Source: Nioella nitratireducens (lineage in GTDB: Bacteria; Pseudomonadota; Alphaproteobacteria; Rhodobacterales; Rhodobacteraceae). From it: DNA of 64,000 nt. The notes beneath the pieces are model-generated. The model did not search any database. It had not been told where the DNA came from and worked only from the letters and a program-made list of their open reading frames with translations. Below are positions 8,830 to 17,875 of the stretch, piece after piece; the stretch's first letter is position 1; the number at the start of each line of letters is the position of its first letter. The translations under genes were made by a program, and so were the position numbers. The stretch covers positions 162,973 through 226,972 of the forward strand of contig NZ_MNBW01000008.1 of the NCBI RefSeq assembly GCF_001879715.1, in the 5' to 3' direction.

Positions 8830-10596
8830 TCAGAGCCGGAGAGGGTCTTGCGAATAGTCGCGGCGTCCCCGCGGCGCGTCGGCGGGTTTGGCAAGGCTCC
8901 AGCTTACGGCGCTGCCATAATCGGTTACGCGGGAAGATAGAACGATTTGTTTTGTCGCGCGCGGCTTCAGACGGCCGGATTCGAGGTAAACGCTCTTTTC
9001 CAGCGTCAGATTTGCCTCTCGACCGTGACGAAACACCCAGACTTCGCCGCCGCGCAGGGTCAACGACACGGCCGCGCCGCCCAGGTCCAGTTCGGCCTCG
9101 ACATCGGGGTGCAAGTGGAAGCGCACGGAATAGGGGATGCCTTCGATGGGCAGGCGGGTCATCACCCGGTCCAGCGTGTCGCGGTCCTTGTCGGTAATGG
9201 CGGCCAGCCCATCTTCGCCTCGCAAAAGCCGCCCGTCACTTTCCAGACTGAGACTGCGCAGGTGGATCAGGCCGTGGGTCCGGCGGTATCCGTCATGGGA
9301 AAAGGCGACGGCGCGGGCGCCGCCGCTGTCGCTTTCCTGCACCTCAACGGTTTCCGGGCCTTCCAGAAGCGGTTGCTTGACCACGCCGTGATAGGCCGAG
9401 CGCGGTCCGAGCCGCGCCGAGGAATAGCCGTCGATGGCCAGTGTCGAATGCGAAGAGGTGGCCCGCCCCGCCCGGCGCCAGTCAGCCCCGAACCCCGCGC
9501 CGGACCCGCAATTGACGATCACCGGACGGCGACCGGACGTCAACTCGAAGGCCAGCGTGGAGGCGTGGGAATTATAGGCTTCTGGCCCCAGCATCGGCGC
9601 GGCCGCATCGACCACGACCGAGGTGCGCCCGCCGGCCAGCCGAGCATAGCCCATGGCAAGCCCCGAAACCGTTGCGGGCCGCACGCCCGATTGCGCCAGT
9701 GCCTGGTCGAGCCGCCCGGTCTGCCCACCCCCGCCGCCCTGAAACCGCGCCAGCCCGCCATCGGTGTGGCGCAGGCTGCGCAGGGTCGGCGCGATGCGCA
9801 TGATCGCGGTATCGACCGCCGGGTCCGGGCGCTTGCCGGATTCCGCCAGCACGGCGGCGGTCCAGGTCAGCAGGGTAAAGACACCCAGCAATTCTTCCGG
9901 ATTGCGTGTGACGATCCCGCCCGAGGCATCGACCTCGCGTGCGCATTCCTGTGCCAAGGCCTTGAGCGCCGGTTTCAGGTGGTGGGCCACACCCGTCAGC
10001 GAACAAGCCGAGTAGATCAGCCCTGTCAGTGCTTCGAACCGCGGCAGCCCGTGCGAGGTGGTGCGCCAGCGGCGGGCGAGGAAATCGGCCTGTCGCCCGA
10101 GGGTGGCATACAAGGCGCGTGTGTCGGTCTGGTCCTGCCCGCTCATCAAAAAGAGCGCATGGCTGATCCAGCGAATCTGGCGACGCCCGACAAGATCGGG
10201 GGTCCAGCCCGGCCCCTTGCCGGTGCCGTAGCGGGTCAGCCAGCTTGCCAGCCAGTCCTGAGCCATCGGGCGGCCCGATCCATCGGCCACGGCGGCCAGA
10301 TGGTCGAGCCATTCGAAGCCATGCAATTCGTCCTCGAACGCGTCCGAGGGCGGATCGAGTGCCCATGGCACATCCCGTGGCATCTGCACCAGAACCCCGG
10401 CGAACAGCAGGTTTCCGGCCATCAACTGCCGTCCGCGCGCATCCGACCCGATCGAGCGCGGAACGGGCTGCGAGGTAAAACCTTTGGGATTGGGCCCATA
10501 GCCCGCCCGCCACGCGGCCCACCGATTGGCGAACCGGCGCAAATGCCCGGGACGCTCCCTGAGGGAGACCGGGGCAGGGGACAGGGTGTCGGACAT
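8830..10596 (-). CDS. Heparinase II/III family protein
   Basis: The 588-residue protein has an all-helical N-terminal half ([16 protein letters not shown], then [20 protein letters not shown]) and a beta-rich C-terminal half with [39 protein letters not shown] and [18 protein letters not shown], the signature of the heparinase II/III C-terminal domain. This family cleaves acidic polysaccharides by elimination, but the member between rsmB and purH has no signal peptide, so its substrate and cell location are open. It follows rsmB by 45 bases. Confidence 0.85.
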   Translation of the reverse strand: MSDTLSPAPVSLRERPGHLRRFANRWAAWRAGYGPNPKGFTSQPVPRSIGSDARGRQLMAGNLLFAGVLVQMPRDVPWALDPPSDAFEDELHGFEWLDHLAAVADGSGRPMAQDWLASWLTRYGTGKGPGWTPDLVGRRQIRWISHALFLMSGQDQTDTRALYATLGRQADFLARRWRTTSHGLPRFEALTGLIYSACSLTGVAHHLKPALKALAQECAREVDASGGIVTRNPEELLGVFTLLTWTAAVLAESGKRPDPAVDTAIMRIAPTLRSLRHTDGGLARFQGGGGGQTGRLDQALAQSGVRPATVSGLAMGYARLAGGRTSVVVDAAAPMLGPEAYNSHASTLAFELTSGRRPVIVNCGSGAGFGADWRRAGRATSSHSTLAIDGYSSARLGPRSAYHGVVKQPLLEGPETVEVQESDSGGARAVAFSHDGYRRTHGLIHLRSLSLESDGRLLRGEDGLAAITDKDRDTLDRVMTRLPIEGIPYSVRFHLHPDVEAELDLGGAAVSLTLRGGEVWVFRHGREANLTLEKSVYLESGRLKPRATKQIVLSSRVTDYGSAVSWSLAKPADAPRGRRDYSQDPLRL

Positions 10597-10641
10597 GTGA
10601 AGCGGACTGCTCTTATTCTTGTGTCCGCAGGATAGCAGGTC

Positions 10642-11904
10642 TCAGCCGCGTTTCAAAAGGGCCATGTAGAAGCCGTCCATTCCGCCCATGTCGGCCCAGA
10701 AATCGGGGCGCAGACGCAATCCGCCCTCGGGGCTGGCCCAAATCTGATCGCCGCCGAGCGGGACGGGGTCGATGGGGACAATGGTCAGATCGTCATGGCG
10801 CTTCAGCGCAGCCTTGACCTGATTCTCACCCTCGTTCGGCAACAGCGAACAGGTGCAGTAGACCATGCGCCCGCCGGGCTTTAGCAGCGTGTGCGCCTTG
10901 TCGATCATCTGCATTTGCAAACGGGTCAGGGATTCGACCTCGGCCGAGGTCTTGACGAAGGGCAGATCGGGGTGGCGACGGATGGTGCCGGTCGCCGAAC
11001 AGGGCGCGTCCAGCAGGATCGCGTCGAAAGGGTCGGCGTCATAGGTCAGGGCATCATCGGCGACAAGGCTGGCGGTCAACCGGGTGCGCGAGAGGTTTTC
11101 CGCAACCCGCCTGAGCCGCGACTCGGACACATCGAGGGCGGTTACATCGGCCCCGGCGGCGGCAAGCTGCATGGTCTTGCCGCCGGGTGCGGCGCACAGG
11201 TCGAGCACGCGTTGGCCCGCGACATCGCCCAACAGCCGGGCGGGCAGGGCGGCAGCGGCGTCTTGCACCCACCAATCCCCGGTCTCGTAGCCAGGCAGGG
11301 CCGTGACCTGCGCCTGAGCCAGACGATAGGAGCCGGTGGGCAGCAACGTGGCGCCCTCCACGGTGACGCCGGGTTTTGGGGTGATGTCGATCGGGGTGGC
11401 GCGTTCATGAGCGGCCTCCATGGCCGCGACGGCCTCGACCCCATAGGCCTTGTGCAGCGGTTTGCGCAGCCAGATCGGCAGGGCCTGCGGGGGGGTGCTG
11501 GCCCATGTGTCGCGCGCTTCTGCATCCAGTTTGCGCAGGACAGCGTTGATCATGCCCGAGGCGCGGGACCAGCGGGGATGGCGCTTGGCAATCTCGACGA
11601 GCGAGGCGACGACGCCGTGGGGTTCCGAGCCATCCACCAGCAATTCCGCCGCCCCGAGGCGCAGCAGGTTCTGCACGGCAAGCGTGGGGCGACGTTGCAG
11701 ATAGGGCCGCAAGACGGCATCGAGCCGCCCCAAATGCCGCAAAACCGTAAGGGCCAGCCGGTGCGCGCGGGCGGCTTCTTCGCCCGACAGCTCTGCGGGG
11801 GTGGGCAGGTGCGACAAAAGCCGATGCTCCATCATGACGGCGCGCAGGGCGTCCAGCGCTGCACGGCGGGCGGGCAGGCCGGTATCGTTGCCGGTCTCAG
11901 ACAT
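10642..11904 (-). CDS. rsmB: 16S rRNA (cytosine-5) methyltransferase, RsmB/Sun family
   Basis: The 420-residue product combines an N-terminal NusB-like helical domain (about 10-140) with a SAM-dependent methyltransferase domain. DLCAAPGGKTMQLA is the SAM loop, LLDAPCSATGTIRRHPD holds the Pro-Cys motif IV, and VYCTCSLLPNEGENQV holds the catalytic Cys of motif VI. The ATG at 11904 has an AAGAGGA site; a GTG six codons upstream overlaps that site and is less likely. It heads the minus-strand cluster with the heparinase-like gene and purH and is divergent from the SDHAF4 gene. Confidence 0.93.
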   Translation of the reverse strand: MSETGNDTGLPARRAALDALRAVMMEHRLLSHLPTPAELSGEEAARAHRLALTVLRHLGRLDAVLRPYLQRRPTLAVQNLLRLGAAELLVDGSEPHGVVASLVEIAKRHPRWSRASGMINAVLRKLDAEARDTWASTPPQALPIWLRKPLHKAYGVEAVAAMEAAHERATPIDITPKPGVTVEGATLLPTGSYRLAQAQVTALPGYETGDWWVQDAAAALPARLLGDVAGQRVLDLCAAPGGKTMQLAAAGADVTALDVSESRLRRVAENLSRTRLTASLVADDALTYDADPFDAILLDAPCSATGTIRRHPDLPFVKTSAEVESLTRLQMQMIDKAHTLLKPGGRMVYCTCSLLPNEGENQVKAALKRHDDLTIVPIDPVPLGGDQIWASPEGGLRLRPDFWADMGGMDGFYMALLKRG

Positions 11905-11973
11905 GGGCGGTCCTCTTGTCACTCAACCCGGGCGGGGTATATCAAAGCCACAGACCGCACAAGGATGGCACAG

Positions 11974-12165
11974 ATGTCCGATCAGAGCCCGCAAGACGCG
12001 CCCCCCGACCTGCCCCCCGCAGCACAGCGTGCGCTGGCCGAGGCAGAGGAACGGCGCAAGGCCGCGAAGGCGTTGGACCTTCCTACGGAACTTGGCGGGC
12101 GCGACGGACCCGAGCCCGTGCGGTATGGCGATTGGGAAAAGAAGGGCATCGCGGTCGATTTCTGA
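11974..12165 (+). CDS. DUF1674 protein, succinate dehydrogenase assembly factor SDHAF4-like
   Basis: The 63-residue product ends GPEPVRYGDWEKKGIAVDF, the hallmark of DUF1674, the family of Sdh8/SDHAF4, which helps flavinylated SdhA assemble with SdhB. The N-terminal half is acidic and disordered. Two ATGs are in frame, at 11965 and 11974; AAGGA at 11961-11965 is well placed for the second and overlaps the first, so I use 11974. The sdh operon is not in this window. Confidence 0.85.
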   Translation: MSDQSPQDAPPDLPPAAQRALAEAEERRKAAKALDLPTELGGRDGPEPVRYGDWEKKGIAVDF

Positions 12166-12270
12166 TGCCAGACGCACGGTCACCTCGTCTGGCCGCAAGC
12201 GTCTTTCCCCGGACTGAACAGTTGTGCACCCTGCCTCGACCCAGCCCCGACCTGCCGCGGAGGGCTGGCT

Positions 12271-13083
12271 TCAGCGCATCCCCAAAACATCGAGCATGTC
12301 GAAATCGCCGGGGCCCTTGCCCTGCCCCCAAAGCGCAGCCTTGAGCGCGCCGCGGCCGAAGATGGCGCGGTCGGTGGCGACGTGGCGCAACACGATGCGC
12401 TCGCCCTCGCCCGCGAACAGCACGTCATGCTCGCCCACGATGTCGCCGCCGCGGATGGCGGAAAAACCGATATGGCCGCGTGTCCGGGCCCCGGTGATGC
12501 CGTCTCGTCCCCGGTCGGCTGCCGCGTTAAGGTCGATGCCGCGCCCGTCTGCGGCGGCCTGCCCCAGCATCAGCGCGGTGCCCGAAGGCGCGTCGACCTT
12601 GTGGCGGTGATGGGCCTCGATCACCTCGATATCGAAATCGGCGTCCAGCGCGGCGGCGACCTGCCGGGTGATCTGCACCAGAAGGTTCACGCCGAGGCTC
12701 ATGTTGCCGGCGCGGATGATCGTCGCGTGGCGCGCGGCATGGCCGAGCGCGGTTATGTCGGCATCGGACAGGCCGGTGGTGCCAATGACGTGGACGCAAC
12801 GCGCCTGCGCGGTCAGTTGGGCATGGGCCAGCGTCGCGGCGGGCGAGGTAAAGTCGATCACAGCCTGCGCGTTCACGATGGCATCAATAGGGTCGCCATG
12901 GACCATTACGCCAGTGGCTGCCCCGCCCATGCATTCGCCCAGATCGCGGCCCGCCCAGTCATGGTCCGGTCGTTCGGTCACTGCGACCAGATGCGCGGCG
13001 GGGCTTTCGGTCACCAGTTTGATCAGCATCTGGCCCATCCGGCCCGACGCGCCCATCACCGCGATTCCTACGCTGCCCTGCAT
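12271..13083 (-). CDS. dapB: 4-hydroxy-tetrahydrodipicolinate reductase
   Basis: DapB reduces the product of DapA in the lysine/diaminopimelate pathway. The 270-residue protein has the nucleotide-binding GASGRMG at 11-17, [14 protein letters not shown], and the catalytic [15 protein letters not shown] box with the His pair and Lys. [20 protein letters not shown] is the usual C-terminus. The ATG at 13083 has an AAAGGGGAAG site. The frame runs on far upstream through the divergent rbfA region, which is antisense read-through, not an extension. Confidence 0.96.
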   Translation of the reverse strand: MQGSVGIAVMGASGRMGQMLIKLVTESPAAHLVAVTERPDHDWAGRDLGECMGGAATGVMVHGDPIDAIVNAQAVIDFTSPAATLAHAQLTAQARCVHVIGTTGLSDADITALGHAARHATIIRAGNMSLGVNLLVQITRQVAAALDADFDIEVIEAHHRHKVDAPSGTALMLGQAAADGRGIDLNAAADRGRDGITGARTRGHIGFSAIRGGDIVGEHDVLFAGEGERIVLRHVATDRAIFGRGALKAALWGQGKGPGDFDMLDVLGMR

Positions 13084-13200
13084 GGTCTTCCCCTTTGGCT
13101 GAAACCTGCCAATTGCTCTACCGCACCCGTGGCGTGCGCGAAAGCGGTTGCTTGCGAGGGGGCGGGTGATCCCATAAGTGGGGGTCAAAGGATGATACCC

Positions 13201-13611
13201 ATGGCAAAGAACAAGTTTCACGACGGCCCCGGCCCCTCGCAGCGGCAGCTTCGGGTGGGCGAATTGCTGCGGCGCACCCTGTCGGATGTGCTGATGCAGG
13301 GCGATATTCACGACCCCGAGCTGAACCAGCTGTCGATCACCGTCAGCGAGGTGCGGACCTCGCCCGATCTGAAGATCGCGACAGTCTATGTGCTGCCGCT
13401 TGGTGGTGGACATCGGCAAGAGGCGATTCAGGCGCTCAAGCGCAACAAGGGCGAATTGCGTCGCGTGATCACCAAGCAGATGAACCTGAAATATGCACCT
13501 GACCTGCGGTTCCTGATCGACGACACGTTCGACAAGATGGACGACACCCGGGCGCTGTTTCAACAGGAAAAGGTCCGTCAGGATCTGGACCGGGACGAGG
13601 ACGACGACTGA
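13201..13611 (+). CDS. rbfA: Ribosome-binding factor A
   Basis: RbfA is a small KH-fold protein needed for late 16S rRNA processing and 30S maturation. The 136-residue product has [19 protein letters not shown], the conserved [20 protein letters not shown] and [20 protein letters not shown], followed by an acidic tail. AAAGG lies about 9 bases before the ATG at 13201; an ATG at 13191 lies on the site itself. It is divergent from dapB and overlaps closely with the next gene (stop at 13609-13611, next start 13613). Confidence 0.96.
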   Translation: MAKNKFHDGPGPSQRQLRVGELLRRTLSDVLMQGDIHDPELNQLSITVSEVRTSPDLKIATVYVLPLGGGHRQEAIQALKRNKGELRRVITKQMNLKYAPDLRFLIDDTFDKMDDTRALFQQEKVRQDLDRDEDDD

Positions 13612-13612
13612 G

Positions 13613-14359
13613 ATGCGCGCGGCCCTTCTTTCGCTGATCCTGTCGCTGGTGGCCGTGTCTGCCCCCGCAGAGGAATGCCGACAGGAGCGATTCGAACAGG
13701 CCCGGTATTCGGTTTGCGAGGTGGACCTGACACAGGATGACCTGAGGCTGTTTTTGCGCGATGCGTCGGGCGAGGCTTTTGGCACCTTTTCGCGGGTCGA
13801 GGACAGCCTTGGCCCCGGTCGGCGCCTCGGCTTTGCGATCAATGCCGGGATGTATCACGATGATCTGGCACCCGTGGGCCTCTATATCGAAGATGGCCAA
13901 CAGGAAATGCGCGTCATTACCTCTGACGGGCCCGGTAATTTCGGGCTGCTGCCCAATGGCGTCTTTTGCATTCAAGAGCGCCGCGCGCAGGTGATCGAAA
14001 GCCGCGCCTACGCCGCCAACCCGCCCGAGTGCCGCTATGCGACCCAATCGGGGCCGATGCTGGTGATCGACGGGGCGCTGCATCCGCGTTTCCTGCCGGG
14101 CAGTTCGTCGCTCAACATCCGCAACGGTGTGGGCGTAGATGCCAACGGCACGCGGGTGGTCTTTGCAATTTCGGACGATCCGGTGAATTTCGACACGTTC
14201 GGGCGGTTCTTTCGGGATCGCCTGCACACGCCCAATGCGCTTTACCTCGACGGTCGGGTGTCGCGGCTTTATGCGCCGCAGATCGGGCGCGATGATTTCG
14301 GCTTTCCGATGGGGCCGATCCTCGGCACGGTTGTTGACGGGGCGCAGAAGTCCCGCTAG
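13613..14359 (+). CDS. DUF2233 / phosphodiester glycosidase family, exported
   Basis: The 248-residue product has a signal peptide ([20 protein letters not shown]). The core shows [56 protein letters not shown] and the Asp/Gly-rich [16 protein letters not shown], which is the NAGPA/DUF2233 pattern. Relatives cleave sugar phosphodiesters; the substrate here is unknown and likely in the periplasm. Its start is one base past the rbfA stop codon, so it is translationally coupled to rbfA, and truB follows after 41 bases. Confidence 0.85.
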   Translation: MRAALLSLILSLVAVSAPAEECRQERFEQARYSVCEVDLTQDDLRLFLRDASGEAFGTFSRVEDSLGPGRRLGFAINAGMYHDDLAPVGLYIEDGQQEMRVITSDGPGNFGLLPNGVFCIQERRAQVIESRAYAANPPECRYATQSGPMLVIDGALHPRFLPGSSSLNIRNGVGVDANGTRVVFAISDDPVNFDTFGRFFRDRLHTPNALYLDGRVSRLYAPQIGRDDFGFPMGPILGTVVDGAQKSR

Positions 14360-14400
14360 CAGAAGCGCCCTTCTGATAGGGTTGTGAACGGAGGCCCGGA

Positions 14401-15303
14401 ATGGGGCGCAAGCGCAAGGGACGCGATATTTCTGGCTGGCTGGTCGTGGACAAGCCCGCGGGGGTGACCTCGACCGCCGTGGTGGGCAAGGTCCGGTGGG
14501 CGTTGGAGGCCAGGAAGGCCGGTCATGCCGGGACGCTGGACCCCGAGGCGACCGGCGTTCTGGCGGTGGCGCTTGGCGAAGCGACCAAGACCGTGCCGTT
14601 CATCACCGATGCGATGAAATCCTATGTCTTCACGGTGACCTTCGGGGCCGCGACCAATACCGACGATGCCGAGGGTGAGGTGATCGCGACAAGCGACGCG
14701 CGCCCCACGGATGACGAGATCACCGCCGCGCTCAAGGCGTTTGAGGGGGACATCATGCAGGTGCCGCCCAAGTTCTCGGCGGTGAAGATCGACGGCGAAC
14801 GCGCCTATAAATTGGCTCGCGACGAGGAAGAGTTCGAGATCGCCGCGCGACCGCTGTTCTTGGAAAGCCTTGTCTTGCTGGACCGGCCCGATGCCGACCA
14901 TGCAGTGTTGGAAATGGTCTGCGGCAAGGGCGGTTATGTCCGCGCCATCGCGCGCGATCTGGGGCAGGCGCTTGGCTGCTACGGCCATGTGAAACAGTTA
15001 CGCCGGGTGTGGTCTGGTCCCTTCGACGTTGACGAGGCGGTGAGCTTTTCGGTGATCGAAGAACTGGCCAGAACCGCCGATCTCGATCAATACCTGTTGC
15101 CGCTGGAACTGGGCCTGTCCGATCTTGACGAACTGCGCGCCACCGATCTGGGGTTTGCCCGGCTCAAGAACGGCAATCCGGGGCAGGTTCTGGGCCATGC
15201 CGAGTATGGCGACGAGGTCTGGGTGTCTTACAATGGCACCCCCGTCGCGGTCGGCATCTATCGCGGCGGAGAGGTTCACCCGAACCGCGTTTTCAACCTG
15301 TAA
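14401..15303 (+). CDS. truB: tRNA pseudouridine(55) synthase
   Basis: TruB makes pseudouridine 55 in the T-loop of tRNAs. The 300-residue protein has [17 protein letters not shown] and the catalytic Asp47 in [19 protein letters not shown], then [39 protein letters not shown] and [16 protein letters not shown], all canonical. The C-terminal part (about 245-300) resembles a short PUA-like end. GGAGGCCCGGA precedes the ATG. It is part of the rbfA-DUF2233-truB gene run. Confidence 0.97.
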   Translation: MGRKRKGRDISGWLVVDKPAGVTSTAVVGKVRWALEARKAGHAGTLDPEATGVLAVALGEATKTVPFITDAMKSYVFTVTFGAATNTDDAEGEVIATSDARPTDDEITAALKAFEGDIMQVPPKFSAVKIDGERAYKLARDEEEFEIAARPLFLESLVLLDRPDADHAVLEMVCGKGGYVRAIARDLGQALGCYGHVKQLRRVWSGPFDVDEAVSFSVIEELARTADLDQYLLPLELGLSDLDELRATDLGFARLKNGNPGQVLGHAEYGDEVWVSYNGTPVAVGIYRGGEVHPNRVFNL

Positions 15304-15464
15304 CGCTTGGCTTTCACGCCTCGGTCGCGCAGCTGTGTTCGCGTTTTGACCCCTGCCTGTGCTAGGGTGGCCGTGGGAGAACCGTCTGGTTTCGCCCGTC
15401 TCGCCCGAGTTACGGGCGGAACCTCCCGGTGTCGTCCTGACCATTCAGGATGCAGGAGGTTACT

Positions 15465-16322
15465 ATGGTCAAAACTATCGGAAATCCCTTGTCATGGACT
15501 GCCGGGGCCGTTGTTCACGGCGGCAGCCACCTTGTGGATATGACCGCCCATGTCGGCAGCGAGCGGATCGACAAGCCGCCGGTTGTGAAGAAAATCGGTA
15601 TGGCGGATCTGGGTTACGCCCTGCGGCACGGGGTGGATGATTTCGCGGCGTTTCGCTCGGATGTCATCTTCCTTTGCCTGCTTTACCCGGTGATCGGGCT
15701 GGCGATGGTGTGGATGGGGTTCCAGAACGAAATGATCCACCACATCTTTCCGCTGATGTCCGGCTTTGCCATCCTGGGTCCGGTTGCCGCCGTTGGTCTG
15801 TACGAGCTCAGCCGACGCCGCGAAAAAGGGTTGGCACCGACATGGGGCAATGCCCTGGCCCTGATCCGCGCACCCTCGATGGGGCCTATCCTTGTGTTCG
15901 GTGTGTACCTGCTGGCGTTGTTTTCGGTCTGGATGTTAACGGCGCACATGATCTTTCTGTTTACGATGGCGGGCGAACAGCCGGTGAATGTCTTACAGTT
16001 TTTCCGCGATGCGATGACGACTGCCGAAGGACAGCGGATGATGCTGATCGGTATCCCCGTGGGCGCGGTCTTTGCCGCGTTGGCGTTGGCCATCGGGGTT
16101 GTGACGGTGCCTCTCTTGCTGGATCGTGACGTCGGCGTGCCGGTGGCGATTGCCACCTCTCTCAAGGTCATGGCCAAGAACCCTGTCGTTACCTGCGTGT
16201 GGGGGGGCTTCATCGCCCTCTCGCTGGCGGTCGCTTCGATCCCGTTCCTTCTGGGGCTGGTCGTCGTGATGCCGATCCTTGGCCATGCCAGTTGGCACCT
16301 CTATCGCCGCGCGGTGGACTGA
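15465..16322 (+). CDS. DUF2189 integral membrane protein
   Basis: The 285-residue product has an N-terminal cytosolic part (about 1-60) followed by six or seven membrane segments, with segments such as DDFAAFRSDVIFLCLLYPVI and GPVAAVGLYELSRRREKG typical of DUF2189. Function is unknown; some relatives are annotated as putative membrane transport or cytochrome-oxidase-associated proteins, which I do not rely on. GGAGG at 15454-15459 fixes the ATG at 15465 rather than an upstream ATG at 15450. The 161 bases before it hold no gene. Confidence 0.85.
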   Translation: MVKTIGNPLSWTAGAVVHGGSHLVDMTAHVGSERIDKPPVVKKIGMADLGYALRHGVDDFAAFRSDVIFLCLLYPVIGLAMVWMGFQNEMIHHIFPLMSGFAILGPVAAVGLYELSRRREKGLAPTWGNALALIRAPSMGPILVFGVYLLALFSVWMLTAHMIFLFTMAGEQPVNVLQFFRDAMTTAEGQRMMLIGIPVGAVFAALALAIGVVTVPLLLDRDVGVPVAIATSLKVMAKNPVVTCVWGGFIALSLAVASIPFLLGLVVVMPILGHASWHLYRRAVD

Positions 16323-16361
16323 CACCTTGCGCCCCATTCTGCCCCGCGCCACAAGCGGGGC

Positions 16362-16874
16362 ATGATCACACGGGTGTTTCAAAAGGGCGATGCCGCGAGC
16401 GATGCGGTCTATTCCGATTGCGAGCGGTATCGTTACGCGCTGACGCGGGTCTGGGACCAGGCCGCGCCGCGCCTTTTGGTCGTGATGCTCAACCCCTCGA
16501 AGGCTACAGAAGTTCAGAACGACCCCACGGTCGAGCGCTGCGAACGGCGGGCGCGGGTGTTGGGCTATGGCGGGTTTCGGGTGATGAACATTTTTGCGTG
16601 GCGCGAGACCGATCCGAAACTGTTGCGGCAGGCCGAGCAGCCGGTGGGGCCGGAAAACAACCGCCTGCTGACCGCGGGCGTTGCATGGGCCGATGCCGTG
16701 CTGGCCGGGTGGGGCGTGCACGGCGACCATCTTGGGCGGGGTCCAGAGGTCGAGGCGCTGTTGCGCAACGCCGGGGCCGAGTTGCTTTGTCTGGGCCTGT
16801 CCAAGGCAGGCCATCCGCGCCATCCGCTCTACATTGCCTATGCCACTGCGCCGCAGGTCTGGCGTGCCCGTTGA
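16362..16874 (+). CDS. DUF1643 protein
   Basis: The 170-residue protein has RYRYALTRVWDQAAPRLLVV, VMLNPSKATEVQNDPTVERC and GFRVMNIFAWRETDPKLL, the conserved order of DUF1643. No catalytic function is established for the family; the fold resembles small cytosolic alpha/beta proteins. It stands alone 39 bases after the DUF2189 gene and before the dehalogenase-like gene, all on the plus strand. Confidence 0.85.
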   Translation: MITRVFQKGDAASDAVYSDCERYRYALTRVWDQAAPRLLVVMLNPSKATEVQNDPTVERCERRARVLGYGGFRVMNIFAWRETDPKLLRQAEQPVGPENNRLLTAGVAWADAVLAGWGVHGDHLGRGPEVEALLRNAGAELLCLGLSKAGHPRHPLYIAYATAPQVWRAR

Positions 16875-16922
16875 CCTTGGGCCGTGCGGGCCGCAGTCTG
16901 ACCGCCAAGGGAGGGCCGCGCC

Positions 16923-17822
16923 ATGTCGGATATCGCCGGGTTCACGCAAAGCTACATCGAGACAAACGGTCTTCGCTTGTCGGTGCATCAGGGCGGGCAG
17001 GGGGTGCCCTTGGTGCTGCTGCATGGCTATCCGCAGAACCACATGTGTTGGGCAAGGATCGCGCCCGCGCTGGCACAGGATTTCCACGTCATCATCCCCG
17101 ACCTGCGCGGCTATGGCGACAGCGACGCGCCCGCCGATGATGCCGACCACCACACCTATTCCAAGCGCGAGATGGCCAAGGATGTGATCGGGGTGCTCGA
17201 TTACATGGGTCTGGAGCGGGCGCATATCCTCGGTCACGATCGCGGGGCGCGGGTGACCTACCGGCTGGCGCTGGATCACCCCGACCGGGTGGATCGGTTG
17301 GGGATCATCGAAGTGGTGCCGACTGGTGATTTCTGGGGTGCGTGGGATGCGGAACTGGCGCTCAAGGCCTATCACTGGACCTTTCTTGCCCAACCCGCGC
17401 CCTTGCCAGAACGGATGATCTCGGCTGATCCGCGCACCTATTTTGACTGGACCCTGTCGAGTTGGACCCAGTGCCGGACATTGGCCCCCTTTGAGGGCCC
17501 GGCATTGGAAAGCTACCGCCGCCAGGCGCGCGATCCGGCCCGCGTGGCGGCGATGTGCGCCGATTATCGCGCCGGGGCCGGCATTGACCGCGCGCTGGAC
17601 GAAGCCGACCGGTTGGCCGGCAACAAGATCGCCGCGCCGTTGCATTTTGTCTGGGCCAGTGCGGGGTTCCCGGCGCGCGCAGGCGACCCCAAGGGAATCT
17701 GGCAGGCGTGGTGCGCACAACCTGTGACAGGGCAGGAATTGCACGGCACCGGCCACTTCGCGATGGAGGAAGTGCCGGATGCGGTGCTTCAGGCGGTGCG
17801 CCCGCATTTCCTGCCGGACTGA
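16923..17822 (+). CDS. Alpha/beta hydrolase, probable haloacetate (fluoroacetate) dehalogenase
   Basis: The 299-residue protein has the oxyanion HGYPQNH segment (34-40) and the nucleophile motif GHDRGAR with Asp106, Arg107 and Arg110. Further on, YHW gives His151 and Trp152, and CADYR gives Tyr215. These five positions match, with a constant offset of four, the nucleophile, carboxylate-binding arginines and halide pocket (Asp110, Arg111, Arg114, His155, Trp156, Tyr219) known for fluoroacetate dehalogenase of Rhodopseudomonas. The catalytic base is His278 in GTGHF. The acid after beta-6 is Glu130 (IIEVVPT) instead of Asp. Defluorination is inferred, not shown; epoxide hydrolases lack the halide pocket. 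Confidence 0.8.
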   Translation: MSDIAGFTQSYIETNGLRLSVHQGGQGVPLVLLHGYPQNHMCWARIAPALAQDFHVIIPDLRGYGDSDAPADDADHHTYSKREMAKDVIGVLDYMGLERAHILGHDRGARVTYRLALDHPDRVDRLGIIEVVPTGDFWGAWDAELALKAYHWTFLAQPAPLPERMISADPRTYFDWTLSSWTQCRTLAPFEGPALESYRRQARDPARVAAMCADYRAGAGIDRALDEADRLAGNKIAAPLHFVWASAGFPARAGDPKGIWQAWCAQPVTGQELHGTGHFAMEEVPDAVLQAVRPHFLPD

Positions 17823-17832
17823 GCCAACGTAA

Positions 17833-17855
17833 AAGGGCGCCAACGAGGCGCCCTT
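17833..17855 (-). terminator. Rho-independent terminator of the RTX gene
   Basis: A perfect 9-pair stem (AAGGGCGCC with GGCGCCCTT) and 5-base loop; read on the minus strand it is followed by TTTTA. It lies 20 bases beyond the stop of the RTX gene and may also slow transcription from the hydrolase side. Confidence 0.8.
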
Positions 17856-17875
17856 GGTCAGCCGAGGAAAAGATC

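Noticed and set aside
7023..9197. Open frame of 724 codons opposite lspA and purH
   Set aside because: It spans two clear genes and their gap; no family hallmarks.
13084..13842. N-terminal extension of dapB by about 250 codons
   Set aside because: The extension is antisense to rbfA, while a clear ribosome site and family start occur at 13083.
15993..17843. Open frame of 616 codons on the minus strand opposite DUF2189, DUF1643 and the hydrolase
   Set aside because: It crosses three convincing plus-strand genes and carries no recognisable domain.
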